A stretch of DNA of 64,000 nucleotides, taken from the NCBI GenBank assembly GCA_027574665.1, contig CM050655.1, positions 3,968,001-4,032,000 on the forward strand, read 5' to 3'. Source of the stretch: Rhynochetos jubatus. Lineage: Eukaryota > Chordata > Aves > Eurypygiformes > Rhynochetidae. The notes beneath the pieces are model-generated. The model ran no database searches. It had not been told where the DNA came from and saw only the letters and a list, made by a program, of their open reading frames with translations. Positions 49,101 through 61,300 of the stretch are shown piece after piece (positions within the stretch are counted from its first letter, which is position 1; every line of letters starts with the position of its first letter). The position numbers were made by a program, and so were the translations under genes.

Positions 49101-51943
49101 GTTTAGGTGGGAAGGGAGGCCCCGTGCTTCCATCACTCTAGCATTTCCAGCCCATTGGCAATTTTCCTGACTACTTAGGAGCATCTGTTCTATCAGCCTC
49201 GGTGCTGCACCCCTTCACTCCAAACTGCTTCCCTGCTCGTAGCAGTGTTGTCGCCCTTTTTCACACTCCCTTCCTTCCCTTGGTTAGCAAACATTACAGC
49301 ACATTTCTGTAACAGCTAGAACTGGCCTCACAAAAATGTACTTGTTCTCGAAGGCAGAAGTTTCTCAGGCAGTTTTTGTTGAACAGGAGGGTGAGAACTT
49401 GCAGGGCGCCACATCCTCGGACATACCCAACTCCAAAGCAAGACCTCAGAGGACCAAAGCAAGGGGCGATCATGCTTTTGCTGGCAGCACTCCCTTCCCA
49501 AATAACAAGTTGTGTCGACTTTTCCTGGGAGTAATGCAACAATTCAGCATCAGAAGGTGCTCTCATAAACGTATACCTGATGAAAATATTCTACACTGTT
49601 CACAAGCTACATTTGCATGCTTCTTTTCCAGCCAAGAAATGAGTTGGCTTGGGAAGTTTGACATAAAATCTAGTTTATTTTGGTTTTAACTGTCTGAGCG
49701 TGAAGCAGCAGAAATCCTGACATTAAGGAGGGGTTTCTCATGCCTATTTTTCCACCCTGATCATTCAAAAGCCGTTTGCTGTTAAAAGTTTTAACTTTGA
49801 ATCTAATTTACATGCAATGAGCTGCATTAGTCTTTCATTATGTTTGATATTATACATGTACATAATTCGGGATATTTAAAGTCATGGTTGCTGTAGAAAC
49901 CATAATTATATTTCTTGTTAAATCACTAAAGTTAACATCATTTATAAAATTACAGAATATTATGCAGGAGTAGGAACACGACAGTGGAAAGCCACTTTAC
50001 AGCTGAGCTCTATCCGTGCACACATACATCAGGAAATGCAAAATTAAGGCATCTCCAAGGACTCTGAATAATGTAAGGAGCTCCAGTCCCACCTCAGGCA
50101 TAATTTGGCCAATTCTGCCTATTGCTTTACAGTCACAATTTGCTTTCATTGAAATGTCTTTTGGGGCCAGTTGATACATGGACCCACTTCACATTCCAGC
50201 AGGACTGGTTTTCTTGGATTTGCTCTAATTGGGGCACTACCTACAGCCTCCAAGAAGGAGTACAAATCACATCTTTTACTTACAGAAGCCCAGGACTACG
50301 CAATGAAGAACAAACGCCTTAAAAATTGATACTCTATCACCTCTTGAAAAATATGAGCTATTTTCCAAAGAGGGAACAGCTGTGGGCTGATATCTGGATC
50401 CTTTTAGTCACATGAAACCTGTCTAAATTAATCATGTCTCGCATTCCAAGCCATAACAGAATTATCATTCAAGTGCACCATACCTAAATCATTACTTCAA
50501 TTATCATCATTTGTCAGATGAATCCTTCCCTCCCTTTCTAGTGACACCACACAGTTAAATGAAATGTTGTGTAATATGAAACCTGCCAGGAAAATCTTGA
50601 AAATTTCAGAACTCCCAGATTAAAACGTGCTACTACATCATCAGTATCAAGACGTGAGTCTTCTCTGCTGAAGGCTAAAATTTATTTCAGCATGAGCATT
50701 GGGTTTATATACTTCATTATTCCGTCGTTTTCCTTGTAAGTTCTGGAGGCTTGCAATTGTATTTAAAAGGCATTTCTACAGGGAATAAACTATTCCCTGC
50801 TCTGACTGAAAAACAAATGGAAGAAGCTACAGAAGACAGAAGAAACAGCCAGTGCATTGCTGCAGTTAGGATTGCCTACTCCAGACCCTGTGCAGATAAG
50901 TAAACTTCTTAGATACAGCCCTCTGAGAGGTTGCAACTTGGGAAGCAATGTACAGTCCTCCTCAGGAGAGTGGAGTGGGAGAGGAGGATGAAAAGGAGAA
51001 TACTATTTCTTCTTCCTTCCTGCAGCTGAAGGATAAGGAGTGAGAGAGCTTGCATTTTATCAGACCCACCAGAACTAATACCAGCTCAGGAGATCATATA
51101 GAACTCTCAAAGCTGTGAGATTTATCATGTCTCCTTTCTGCTCTCATAGCTCATCCTGTGCAACACTCGGGCCCTTCTATTATTTCCTTCTCTTCTTCCT
51201 CTGCCTGAAGCCTTTGGACACATAAACACGGTGGGATCTGTGACCTGGGTTAACCACCACAAGCACAAGGTGGTGTCTCGCAGCTCTGAACACCAACCCT
51301 CTCCTTGTTTCACTCATCCTCATGTGAAGCCCTGTGACCACTACTGAGAGTTTTCACCTTTTCTCCACTCAGTTGTTAGCTCCTTGCTCCAGACTCCAGG
51401 CCCTCACAAGAAAGAATGCTTTTTGCCCTGTGTTTGACAGCAGCGTGCATGCAGAGCTCTTTCGTACTACAGACCACAAGCTACCAAGTAGAAATCCAAA
51501 ATGTCAGATAGAACAACAAATGAAAACACAGCCCGGTCCCCTCACCTCTCCCTGGAGCAGAATTTCAAGCCTGTTTCTCACAGAGAACCATTGTGCCACC
51601 TCAACATGTATAAACTGCCTATGGCTCCCCTCTACCACTGCCATCCTATCTTTCAAGGACTAGCGACCACTGAAGAAGTCATCAATAAGCCACAAACACA
51701 GCAAAGTGTTTGCATGTAGCTTTTGGAACACAGGAGGTGAGAGAGGAGAGGTGGAGAAAAAGAGTGAGAAACATTTAAAGCCACTAACCTTGAAGACAAC
51801 GGTGTTTCAAACCAAGATGCTCCATACCACAGTCACTGCGTGCACAAGGCAGCAGCCAAGTTACACCTAGTTTAAGCGGTTTATGGGCTTCTCCAGAGAG
51901 AAAGGTTAGAGCTAATATGTGGGTTGGCTTTTTGCTCTGTCTT

Positions 51944-51971
51944 TTAAGAGCTCTCAACTCTGAGCTCTTAA
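51944..51971. other. Perfect 10-bp hairpin
   Basis: TTAAGAGCTC (51944-51953) is the exact reverse complement of GAGCTCTTAA (51962-51971), separated by an 8-nt loop (TCAACTCT). There is no T-run typical of a Pol III terminator and no known RNA motif. Confidence 0.6.
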
Positions 51972-54900
51972 TTGCCCCTCAACCCTTTGCGCACAGATTT
52001 TTAGAAGACCTGCAGCATCATGGAACACTTCCCTTCATCAGCTTGCTGGGCTAGGGCTGAGTATTTGGTAGAGGCACCCACCACTTTCCTGGCATTGCAG
52101 TCAGAGTCTAGACAGTGAGCTGGTGAGACTTCAGAAGGCACATACCGAATGGGATAAATCTATAAATTCAGCAGAAAGACACGGAATAAAAGTCAAGGCA
52201 GGTTGTCCATGGAAAGCAAATCCAGGTTCTGTAAAACACGTGTATACCCTTCTTGTGTGAGGATTACAGCACTCAGCTTTGGCCTCCTTCCTAACAAAAT
52301 CCCCCTAAAATAAGTACACATGATCAGGAGGCTGCATTTCTCTTCACTCAAAAACTTGTTTCCTGCCTTGCTTCCTTCTCCCCCTGATTAAGAACAGAAA
52401 AATCACCATAGGTTGCCATAAACATCTTCCCAAAAGGCAGGTCGTCTCTTGCTGCTTGCTGATAACGACTGCAGCCCGTTCCTACTATTCATTATACAGC
52501 CTTTAAGGATTCACTAGGACACAAAGTTATTACGGTTATCATGGTACTTGAGAGTGTTAGGTGCTTGCACGAGATAAGGTGCCACTGAGACTTTCAGGCA
52601 GTGTCCCCAAAAATCGGATGTACCATCTACTTTCTACTGTCACTACTAATTATTTCTGACTGATTAACTTCCTGCACTGAATGACTATTACACTGATTAC
52701 ATCAGAAGGAAAGTCAAGCTATACCTTTGAACATGAATCTGTAACAATCCTCAAACAAACTCAAAAGGTAGCACACTATTACAGAGAATTTAAGAGCAAT
52801 TCATCGTCAGCTGTCACTCAGGTTCCTGGAGCCTGAGCTGGTTATTTTAAATTGGGACTGTATCTGGCAAAGACGTAACTGCTGATTCCATGAATAATTA
52901 CAGTGGGTTTAAAATGTTCACTTCAAAACCCTAAGGCATGTAAAAATTCATCAAAATTTGAAATTCCATTGCAAATTCAAAACTAAAATCCAATAGATCA
53001 AGCATTCTACTAACATCCTCAAAAGTCCAAAAAAATGGAGCCCAACAAGAAAAGAAAGTGCTGAAATCTGTGCCTCGTACTAATGATACTACTTACAGTC
53101 TCACCAGATTTTACCCAAAACTTACCCAGGTTAGGCAAACTAACATGGCATGTGCAAGTGCTCCTAAGTAAGTTTTAAAGATAGTAATAATTAAGATGCT
53201 CATCCAAAGACCACTGGAGTTATTAGAGAAAGGCCAACTTCCGTTATTTTTTATCCAAGTTTACACACGCACTTCAAGACTAGGCCTTATATCAGTAACG
53301 AACCGCTTTTTAAACTGGAGAATAACAAACATGGGAGGAAGAAGCACGTCCCTGCGGATGTGCACGCGGGAATTCGTGTCATGGAGGTCTGTCTCTTTTA
53401 ATAAAGGTTAGGGCTTTCCATATGCTGTTCTGTGGCTTCCATCAATACTGCCAGTTAAATCTTCAAAGTTCAGAGTAAAGCAACAAAGATTTTTATGCTT
53501 CCCTATGACCTGGTAAAAACATACCTAGCTCCCTTTAATATAAGAAAGTGCAATAGATTTCCAGCACTCCCGCTTCCTGACAGGGCTAGAATGAGTTCTT
53601 TTGCTATTTAATTATGGCATCTTTTTTCCCCTCCCTGTAATATGTGTAAAAAATAAAAGGGAGAAGGGAAATTGTAAACCTTTGTTTTGACTCTCCTGAA
53701 ATTACAGTCCTGACATCTGAGGGAGGACTCCTGCCAGAATAGGTAGTAATTTCATCTTGTCACCACATGCCAGTTCTTTAGTCGACTGTACGTTTTGTGC
53801 TTTTAGAAACTTCTCTTCTTGCCCCTCAGCATGCAAGGCCCTCAGATGTTCATTCCCTGAATGAGCCAGCACCACCCAGACGGGGAAGCGCATTTCAAAG
53901 CCTATTAGTTAAACATTACCCCTCTTTAATCACAGCTCTGCTGTGTCGTGCTGCAGACTTGCTTATTAATGTTGCTCTGGTGACAGCAGAATTGCCCTAA
54001 AGGATTTGTCTAATGATAAAATTAATCTTTTAAATATTTCACTTATGGTCATGTATTTATTAGTTTTATGTCTATTTGTACATAGGTGTCCTGATTTACT
54101 TTCACTGATGTTGCTCCTTGGGCTTCTTACATTCTTGTGGGTTGTAAAAAGAATGTACTGGGGAAACGACAACAAATTAATCTTACAAATGTAATGCATG
54201 GAGCGCAGGCCTTCCTCGTGTATCAAGGCTGCTTATGGCATGGGGATTTAGATGTTCATTACTGGACGATGTATCTCAAGTAAGTAAAGTATGTCATTTA
54301 TGCAATTTCTATTTACCTTTTGCAAATTAATGAGTTTTCCTACTCTATCATGCAATATTTTAGAACCCAAAGAGAGAATAATTTACCCATGTATTTCAGT
54401 AACAGTGTTTCGTGGCTTGCCAATGGAGGAAGAGGCCCCAAACCAGACCATCCTCATGGTATCTCAACAAAATGAACCACATCTCTTGGGCAGTAGCTCC
54501 GCCAGGCTCAAGGTGTAGATTCTTGCATTCATCATCACTTTAAATACCAGCGATCCTTGTCAGGTTTTGATGGGTCTGGAGGGAACTGCTCCCTCAGTAA
54601 CAGCACTCTTCAGATTTCCTTAAAAGCATCCAGGAGAAAGAGAACCATCAGAAGTCTGCGAATCCAACCAAACCCTAACCGCAGCTGCAGAGAAAAGCAA
54701 CGTAACCCTCAGAGAGATTAAATCTGCTTCTGAACTGGTTCATCCAACCAACAGCCTTTTCCCCTGTCCAGTAGTGTTTCACCACCATGCTGGAAACCCA
54801 GTCCGTGCTCACAGCCAGGACAAGCCACATCAGCCTCTCTCCAAAAACACTGGATTGCGTGATACAGCGGAGGCAAAACAGGAATGTCTGTCAGGTGGTA

Positions 54901-55358
54901 ATTACCATTACCATTTCTTTCCTTGCCCTGCATTTTCCATGCCCCTTTTCTCCCCACACTGGTCAAGTGACCATCTTCTGATTTCACTTGCTGATGCAGA
55001 ACAATTTTGGGTACAGTGTAGTAGTTTGACTGTGTGGACTTCATGCCATCCAGCTACAGCCATCACATACGTAGGGTGCTAGTCTAAGGCACTTACCCAG
55101 TTCTTACTACAGTCAAAGAGATAAACCTAAATGAATGTGGATGATTCCCTCTATCTTACACAGAAGTCTTACAGTATGACACACTCGCCCTGGAGACATT
55201 TCTTCCGCACACAGTAATACTTCTGTACTTCCAACATGGTAATCAGGGCCATAAAATCCCTTCAGAGAGAACAACGCATGCGCTACAGCCTGCGTTGCGA
55301 TAAGCAAACCAGGAAAGGAATGAAAATCAAATTCTTTTAACTTACACATAACAACTCC

Positions 55359-55711
55359 ATGAAGATGCTCAGCGGGCTGGAGCCCCTCTGCTATGAAGAA
55401 AGGCTGAGAGAATTGGGCTTGTTCAGCCTGGAGAAGAGAAGGCTCCAGGGAGACCTTACTGCAGCCTTCCAGTACCTGAAGCGGCCTACAAGGAAACTGG
55501 AGCGGGGGGACTTCTTACAAGGGCCTGTAGTGACAGGACAAGGGTAACAGGTTTAAATTGAAAGTAGGGAGATTTAGATTAGATATCAGGAAGAAATTCT
55601 TCCCGGAGAGGGTGGGGAGGCCCTGGGACAGGATGCCCAGAGAAGCTGTGGATGCCCCATCCCTGGAAGTGTCCAAGGCCAGGCTGGATGAGGCTTGGAG
55701 CAACCTGGGCT
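55359..55711 (+). pseudogene. CR1 ORF2 C-terminal remnant, two frameshifts
   Basis: The first part (55359 to about 55503) shows the family block [20 protein letters not shown] followed by AAFQYLK. The frame then breaks at the G6 run 55504-55509. A second short segment carries the SDRTR motif, and a third begins near 55546 after another break in the GGG at 55542-55544. That last segment reads through an FKLKVGRFRLDIRKKFFP-like block and MPREAVDAPSLEV to a TAG at about 55709-55711. Both breaks fall in G homopolymers, which fits neutral slippage. The reverse-transcriptase and endonuclease domains are absent, so it is inactive. Confidence 0.8.
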
Positions 55712-55805
55712 AGTGGAGGGTGTCCCTGCCCATGGCAGGGGGGTTGGAACTGGATGGGCTTTAAGGTCCTTTCCAACCCAAACCATTCCATGATTCTATG
55801 ACTCA
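55360..55805 (+). mobile_element. CR1 LINE, 3' fragment
   Basis: About 446 bp of CR1 3' end. It starts near GAAGATGCTCAGCGGGCTGG and runs through the ORF2 C-terminal coding block, the AGATTTAGATTAGATATCAG segment and GATGCCCCATCCCTGGAAGT. It ends with CCTTTCCAACCCAAACCATT and CCATGATTCTATGACTCA. Its last 204 bp are nearly identical to 35213-35416, including the same terminal GACTCA after the octamer. The minus-strand element at 12092 also resembles it in the shared part. Minus-strand open frames at 55515-55827 are antisense shadows. Confidence 0.95.
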
Positions 55806-57413
55806 AGGCATCTTTTAAAAAAGTCATTACAAATGGCCCATTCTGATTATGCTCTTGCAGATGTTCTCAGTATTAAGTTGCAGAAATTTGTCTGAAGTGC
55901 CTTTTATCAGTGAATAATCTACCATCCTCCTGCTTCCCGTTCTCACTTCTGCACATCACCTCTGAATGCAGCTGTCTGAATGTAAGGAAGTCCAGGACAG
56001 GGAGGTAGAAGAGGGTTTAGGACAAACCCTCTTCCTTCTGGACTCTTGGCAGCACATTAGTTGCATAAGACTTTGCAAAGCCAGACAAGGTTGGGTTATG
56101 TGCTCTCAGCAGGGAGTCCAACTCACCAAGTGCGTGCTAGGTGCACCCAATCTTTCCCCAGCAACATCCCACCGTGTGCACTACTCGCCAAAGGCATTCC
56201 TGCTCTCAAACACCCATTGCACAGATGGTGGGCAGCTCTGCACTCTTCCTCCCCTTCGCTTCCCAGCTGGGCACGCTGGGTGCGTAGCATGGGAACATGC
56301 ACCCCACACGCTCAAGGGACAGGAATAAACGCAAGATACACCCACCCAGGCTCGCTTCCACTTTTACCCTCTGAAACATGGAGTCACAGAAATCACGCTG
56401 CACTTAGGCAGCTGTTCTATTCTCAGTCTGCAGACTGGATTGTGTTCAGTCATCTAGCAGAACATGACAACTTTTTCCTCCATTAACAATTTCAGTCCTG
56501 GTACTGACACAGAGCAAGCCTGAAAGGTGTGATGCACTATTATTACCCCTCGTTCTGCCAGCAGTTTTCAGATTACGGTGTAGTTACTTTTAATTCTAGT
56601 TTTCAAAATTTCCCATCAGGACCTTCACAAGAAATGTTAATGTTATAGAAGATCATATAATCTGCATTAGGTTTCTCACCAGTACTGAACTGTGAAACTT
56701 AAAATGGAAAGACTTTATGGCGTGATAAATCCAATCCAAAAGCTCCAATATTGAAAATCTGAGTATATACTGGCCGTGCTCTTGCCTACTGGGACTTTTT
56801 AGATCCCTCTTGTTCTTCTTTCAGCTAGTGATTAGTTTCACAGGAAAACTGGCTTTTAACCTGCTAGAAGACCGTGAGGCTTGGTTCCTCCTGTAGGTTC
56901 TTTGAGGAAGATATTCTCATATTGTCTCTATTCCGTAAAGGTTTTCTTCATTTTAAGATAGACTTTGAAGATGAAGGTGTAGATAAGGAGAAGTTGTGGT
57001 CATTGTGATCTCTAGGTATTAAGATATCAGAATTCACCTCCTTAACAATGAGAATGAAGTCAGCGTACCTTTTGTTTATCAGATCTTCTCGCCAAAAACC
57101 TAATACCAGAGATTAGTTTTTTTTAAGGCAAACAAAACACAACAGTTTGAGCTCATACATGAAAGCCTAATAACCATCACCCTAGGAATAGTACATTTTA
57201 AAATAAAATACTGAATTCCCAGTGCTAAGTTCAAGCATTTTTCTAACAAAAAATGCATCTACCCTTAATTGCAATTAAGGAGAGAGATACAAGCAACCTT
57301 CTGACATGGAAATAGACAGACTTTTTTCCTCTAATTCACACTGTGTAAGGCAGCGCACAATCTGGACATGACTAGAGAGCACTATAGTTGCATTACCTGC
57401 CTCAGTGCGCTAC
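55806..57413. other. Noncoding DNA, no gene recognised
   Basis: No repeat or gene is recognisable. Two overlapping frames at 55966-56486 (120 and 141 codons) share the same DNA in different frames and match nothing known. A perfect 18-bp palindrome lies at 57263-57280. Confidence 0.6.
57263..57280. promoter_or_regulatory. Perfect 18-bp palindrome, homeodomain dimer type
   Basis: CCTTAATTGCAATTAAGG is identical to its own reverse complement. Its centre has two TAAT cores facing each other with four bases between them. This is the arrangement known as a P4 site for cooperative dimers of paired-class homeodomain proteins. AT-rich DNA raises the chance of such palindromes. Confidence 0.3.
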
Positions 57414-58335
57414 TGTGAGGGGTGCGCTTGACCCCCTGACCAGACTGGCAGTGGTTTAGGGCAGGCTCCAAGGGCGCTAAAGGCCTGAGCCGTAGCCAGG
57501 CCAAGAACGCCTCTAGTTCCCACCTGGTCTTCTGGGAAACCCCAGAAGGGGCAGAGCGGCACAGTGAGCATCACACATGAGTTTGGAACCCTGACCATGT
57601 GATTGACACGCGGTGGCTTTTCCAAGACTCATTTATCAAGGAACCAAGGAAGTTGGCATGCAAGGAGCCTCACGCACACCTTTCCCATCCCACGAGCCAA
57701 CACTTTATCCCATCGATCAACAGCCTGCGTGAGCCATCCGAGCTCTCCCTGCACAGCAGCCTGGCTGCATGGCGCTGATCTCCCGAGGCTGGGACGCCTC
57801 CCGAGGCTGCTCCTCGAGCCACAGACACCTCTTACCAACGGCACACCTTCGGTAAAGCCACATCGCGCATAACCCTGCAGGGTGATAACCTTGATTTGGC
57901 CTTGGTAACCTTGATGGCATGCCGAACTGATGCTAACGAAACCTCACATGAACTTTGCATGAACTCAGCCCTTCGGACACAAACCACTGACCGCGCCTGG
58001 GACCAAGTCGGATCCAGCCGCACTCAGGCAGGCTCCTCTCCCAGGAGTTTAGAAAGGAAGGGGCTCCATTCCGAACCTCCTGACTCAGCGGGAGGGCCTT
58101 CCTTACCCTTTTTGTCTCTGGTCTCTCTGTGAATCATTCTAACTCCAGTGTGTCCCAGTTCTCCTTCGCATGTTTTTCCATGCAGGAATTAACAGAGTGA
58201 ACCTCAACATCCAACTCTGTTAAGTCGCACTTTTACAACATCGCATTAAAACCCCTTTGGCCAACACCTTTGGCAGTGGTTCTTCAAGAGACCTAAATCA
58301 CCCGTCCACGACAAATTGGCACAGTCAGCAGGATC
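57414..58335 (+). mobile_element. Candidate endogenous retrovirus LTR with primer-binding-site edge
   Basis: TTGGCACAGTCAGCAGGAT at 58316-58334 resembles a retroviral primer-binding site for serine tRNA. Taking 58317-58335, it agrees at 15 of 19 positions with the complement of that tRNA's 3' end as I know it. Two of the four mismatches are G-to-A changes expected from CpG decay. Three bases upstream the sequence ends in CCACGACA, consistent with an LTR finishing in CA. An ATTAAA poly(A)-type signal lies at 58245-58250. The block from 57414 is clearly CpG-richer than its surroundings and could begin with TGTGAGGGG at 57414, giving an LTR near 900 bp. The 5' edge is a guess. No second LTR and no gag, pol or env-like coding is seen downstream. 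An unrelated CpG-rich element is the main alternative. Confidence 0.38.
57542..57556 (+). promoter_or_regulatory. Weak CTCF-like motif
   Basis: CCAGAAGGGGCAGAG fits the degenerate CTCF core at all but two pyrimidine positions. It overlaps the 3' arm of a small perfect hairpin (CTTCTGGG 57529-57536 with CCCAGAAG 57541-57548). It lies inside the candidate LTR. Confidence 0.2.
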
Positions 58336-61300
58336 CTAAATCAGGATGCGTAACGACCACACAAAAATATGGGGCAGGACTAACACCAGTGTGCCAGGAA
58401 CAGTTAACCTGCAAAAGTCTCCCTGCCTCCATTTTCTCTTTTTCTGGGAGCACCGCTGTGTTTGGCAGCATGCTACAGGCTGTGTCATCCCTACATTCAC
58501 TCCCTGCTTCCCCAAATAATGGGATTTTGGATAAAACCAAGGGCTTTGGCTCTTCTCTAACCAAATCTTGGGTTGGTTCCACATTCTCCTCTCCAGTTAA
58601 AATGAAACACTGCACCATTTCCAAATGTTATTTTCTGAAGTCTGCTGTAGAAAGACCCGTGGAGTAGAGATAAGCTCACTGCTGAAAGCCCTGCATCTCA
58701 TCTCTTTACTTACTGCAGCTTCTAGCTTTACTCATGGTGATAATATCCCTCTTTCTGGCAATATTTTGATTTGTGCTCTAGCACCCAACCAAAAGCATTA
58801 GCTTTCAGACAGAAAATAGTCTATTCATCTCCTGCTGCACCATTGCCTCCTGCTCCTATGAATAATTCCTCCCCACTAATGGGGCTCCCATCATCTCCTT
58901 TGTCAAAAATGTCGACTCTAGTTTGTTACTAACACTCCTGATTAGGTTGGAAGGATGCAGGGTTTTTTTAATCCATTCACCTTTGGAATTATCTTCTAGG
59001 TTTTGAAAACTTTAGAGCTTCACCTAGCGTCCTACCTTATGGCCCTTCCCGGTACCTTTTGGATTTGCTGCTACCTTCACAAATCCAAATCCCTGTCCAC
59101 TATTGGCTCCGTGGCCGAGTGCACCTTCTCAGTAAACTCTCAGTGGTCTGGGGAGGGTTGATTGTTGCTCCTGTAGTCCCTCTCTGAGCATCTCACAGCC
59201 TCGGTTCTCCTTACATTGCAAGACTGAGTTTTTAGACGTACACGTTGCAAAGGCTCCCGAGTTCCACCTTTCTTTTCACATCTCTTGCATGAAAGCATTT
59301 TCCTCATATCTTTCATTTGTGTTTAGACCCTAGCTCCCCTCCAACATCTCTACTGTAGTTTCATAAGTATTGTCCCCTCAGTTAACAGAAAACAGTTCTT
59401 AAAAAAATCAAAATCAGCAACTGTGAAATAGAAGGCTACTTCCAACCATCTCCCCTCTTGCTGGCACAAGCACTTACAGACAGGAGACGAAGCTCATTTC
59501 CAGAGGGATTCAGATCTGTTTAACTGCTACAGTTTGCCAGTTTCCAGAATGTTTAATTATTTTGCTCTGAAATGAAGACAGACAGACCAGGAGACAGAGT
59601 TCTTTCACTCAGCAGCTATTTGATCAGCACTACCTAAGGACTGCCTCACACCAAACTTTTACTACATCCCACAAGAGCCCTCTACAAGTCCAGCTCCTCC
59701 AGTAACAAGTCATCCACAGGCATAACTGGTTTTACTGACAATACATATTCCCACTAGAAATATGCTTTGGTATCTTGGCTACCATTAACAAGTTTACATA
59801 AATGTTTGAGTACAGTTAGTGGATTTTGCCATGGTTTTGGAATAGTAGAGAGAAAGGAGTAAGAGATTGTCACGGTTATTTGTATTTACCTGAAGCTCAC
59901 AGCAAGGGGCATCTGCTCTGGTTTAGCCATGCCAGCAGCTGTAGAGTTCAAACCAAAAGCAAGATATGTCACAAGTTTAAAATTTATTTGGCCATCCTGA
60001 TCCATGTTGGATGAAAACTATTGGGTGAGAGAGGAGGAAAGGGCCAGGAAAACTGCCTGGCTTTCACCTCTAGCTACACCTGCTTCTGTCCAAGAGCAGG
60101 TTTGGTCCTGTAAGCTAGAAAAACAAGTTCTCTAATGCCTCTGTAAAAAGCAAGGCCTCTACAAAGGCTGTGATGTGAATGGAACACATTGCAGACACCA
60201 CAGTCACGTCGTGCTGGGGCTGACCCTCCTCTTGGAAGCCTGGATGAAGGTGTGAAGGCTGCAATTCCCTCATCCGGGAGCAACTCCTTCCTAACAACAC
60301 TGTGGCATTTGTGGCTACTGGCAACCGTGAAGTTTTATAATGCAGTTTTTGTGTGTGCAGCTGCTCTGAAGATTAAAAAAGACCCTTCAGCTGCTGGTAC
60401 CTTTCTTACACATTCTTACATGTGAAGTAAAACTACCCCAAAAGAGAATGTAAATCAAAGTGCTGAAGTACATACAGGTGAAGTTATATTGGGATGCTTA
60501 CCTACATGTATTTAACATTTTGTGATCATAACAGTCCTGAATAACACCTGAGGAACAGGACTAGAAACCATATTACAAATATAAGTAGTTATTGAAAATG
60601 TATGACTGATGATCCCTCTGCACAAAGCCCAGGAAATTCTGAACTGTGATTTTTAGAACAAACCTATTTCATTCCTCTGACATTCTGAATCGCTGAATGA
60701 CACAATATTCACTTTTATGCTTTAATATTTCTGCAAAGTTACTAAGTTACAGTAATGTGGAACAACATTTTATCTGCCTTCAGACAGATCCTGGTCTCAG
60801 AGAGACATGCATATATCTAGAGTAACTCAATTGTTCTTGTGTTTTCTCAGGAGTTCCCCCAATTTAGTTAACAATTGTCTCCAGACCATTGAATTAAATT
60901 GCTTTAAAAGGCAATGCTTTAACGTTAATATTCTTCAAATTAATATAAATATCTCATAGTTTACGTAAGATCCATTTCAAATGCATTAATTCAATGACCT
61001 TGTTTGATAGATACTGAACATTCAAGTCGGCTTTTCTCAGTGCCAGAAAGCCAGTGGCAAGTTCCTACGTGGAAAACTCATAGCAAGACCATACCCTTAA
61101 CGTGCACATATTTACATTTGTAAGCTGAGACTTCAATGACGAAAATATAATTACTGAAATTCCACAAGCTTGGAAAATATTATGTTCTATATTTAAATAC
61201 ATAATTTGTTTTAATGCACATCTGTTTCAGCCTGCAACCTACATACACCATGCCAAATCTCACTCGTTCCGAAATCAGCATCACTGAGTTCCCGTTGGCT

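Larger units (their letters stand above)
42116..55359. other. Noncoding DNA, no gene recognised
   Basis: This is the longest repeat-poor block of the window. It contains T-runs at about 43.97-43.99 kb, a TAAT-rich stretch with a CACGTG E-box at 44885-45245, and the tandem hairpins at 46.08-46.16 kb. A charged 77-codon frame of unknown meaning lies at 47527-47760, an AT-rich element at 49790-49965, and a perfect 10-bp hairpin at 51944-51971. No known exon is recognised. Confidence 0.6.

Noticed and set aside
58316-58335. Serine-tRNA-like string considered as a tRNA gene remnant
   Set aside because: Only the complement of the tRNA 3' end is matched. No cloverleaf, A box or B box surrounds it, so a primer-binding site fits better.
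58257-58667. 136-codon frame spanning the candidate primer-binding site
   Set aside because: It crosses the proposed LTR boundary and shows no retroviral protein motif, so it is not treated as viral coding sequence.
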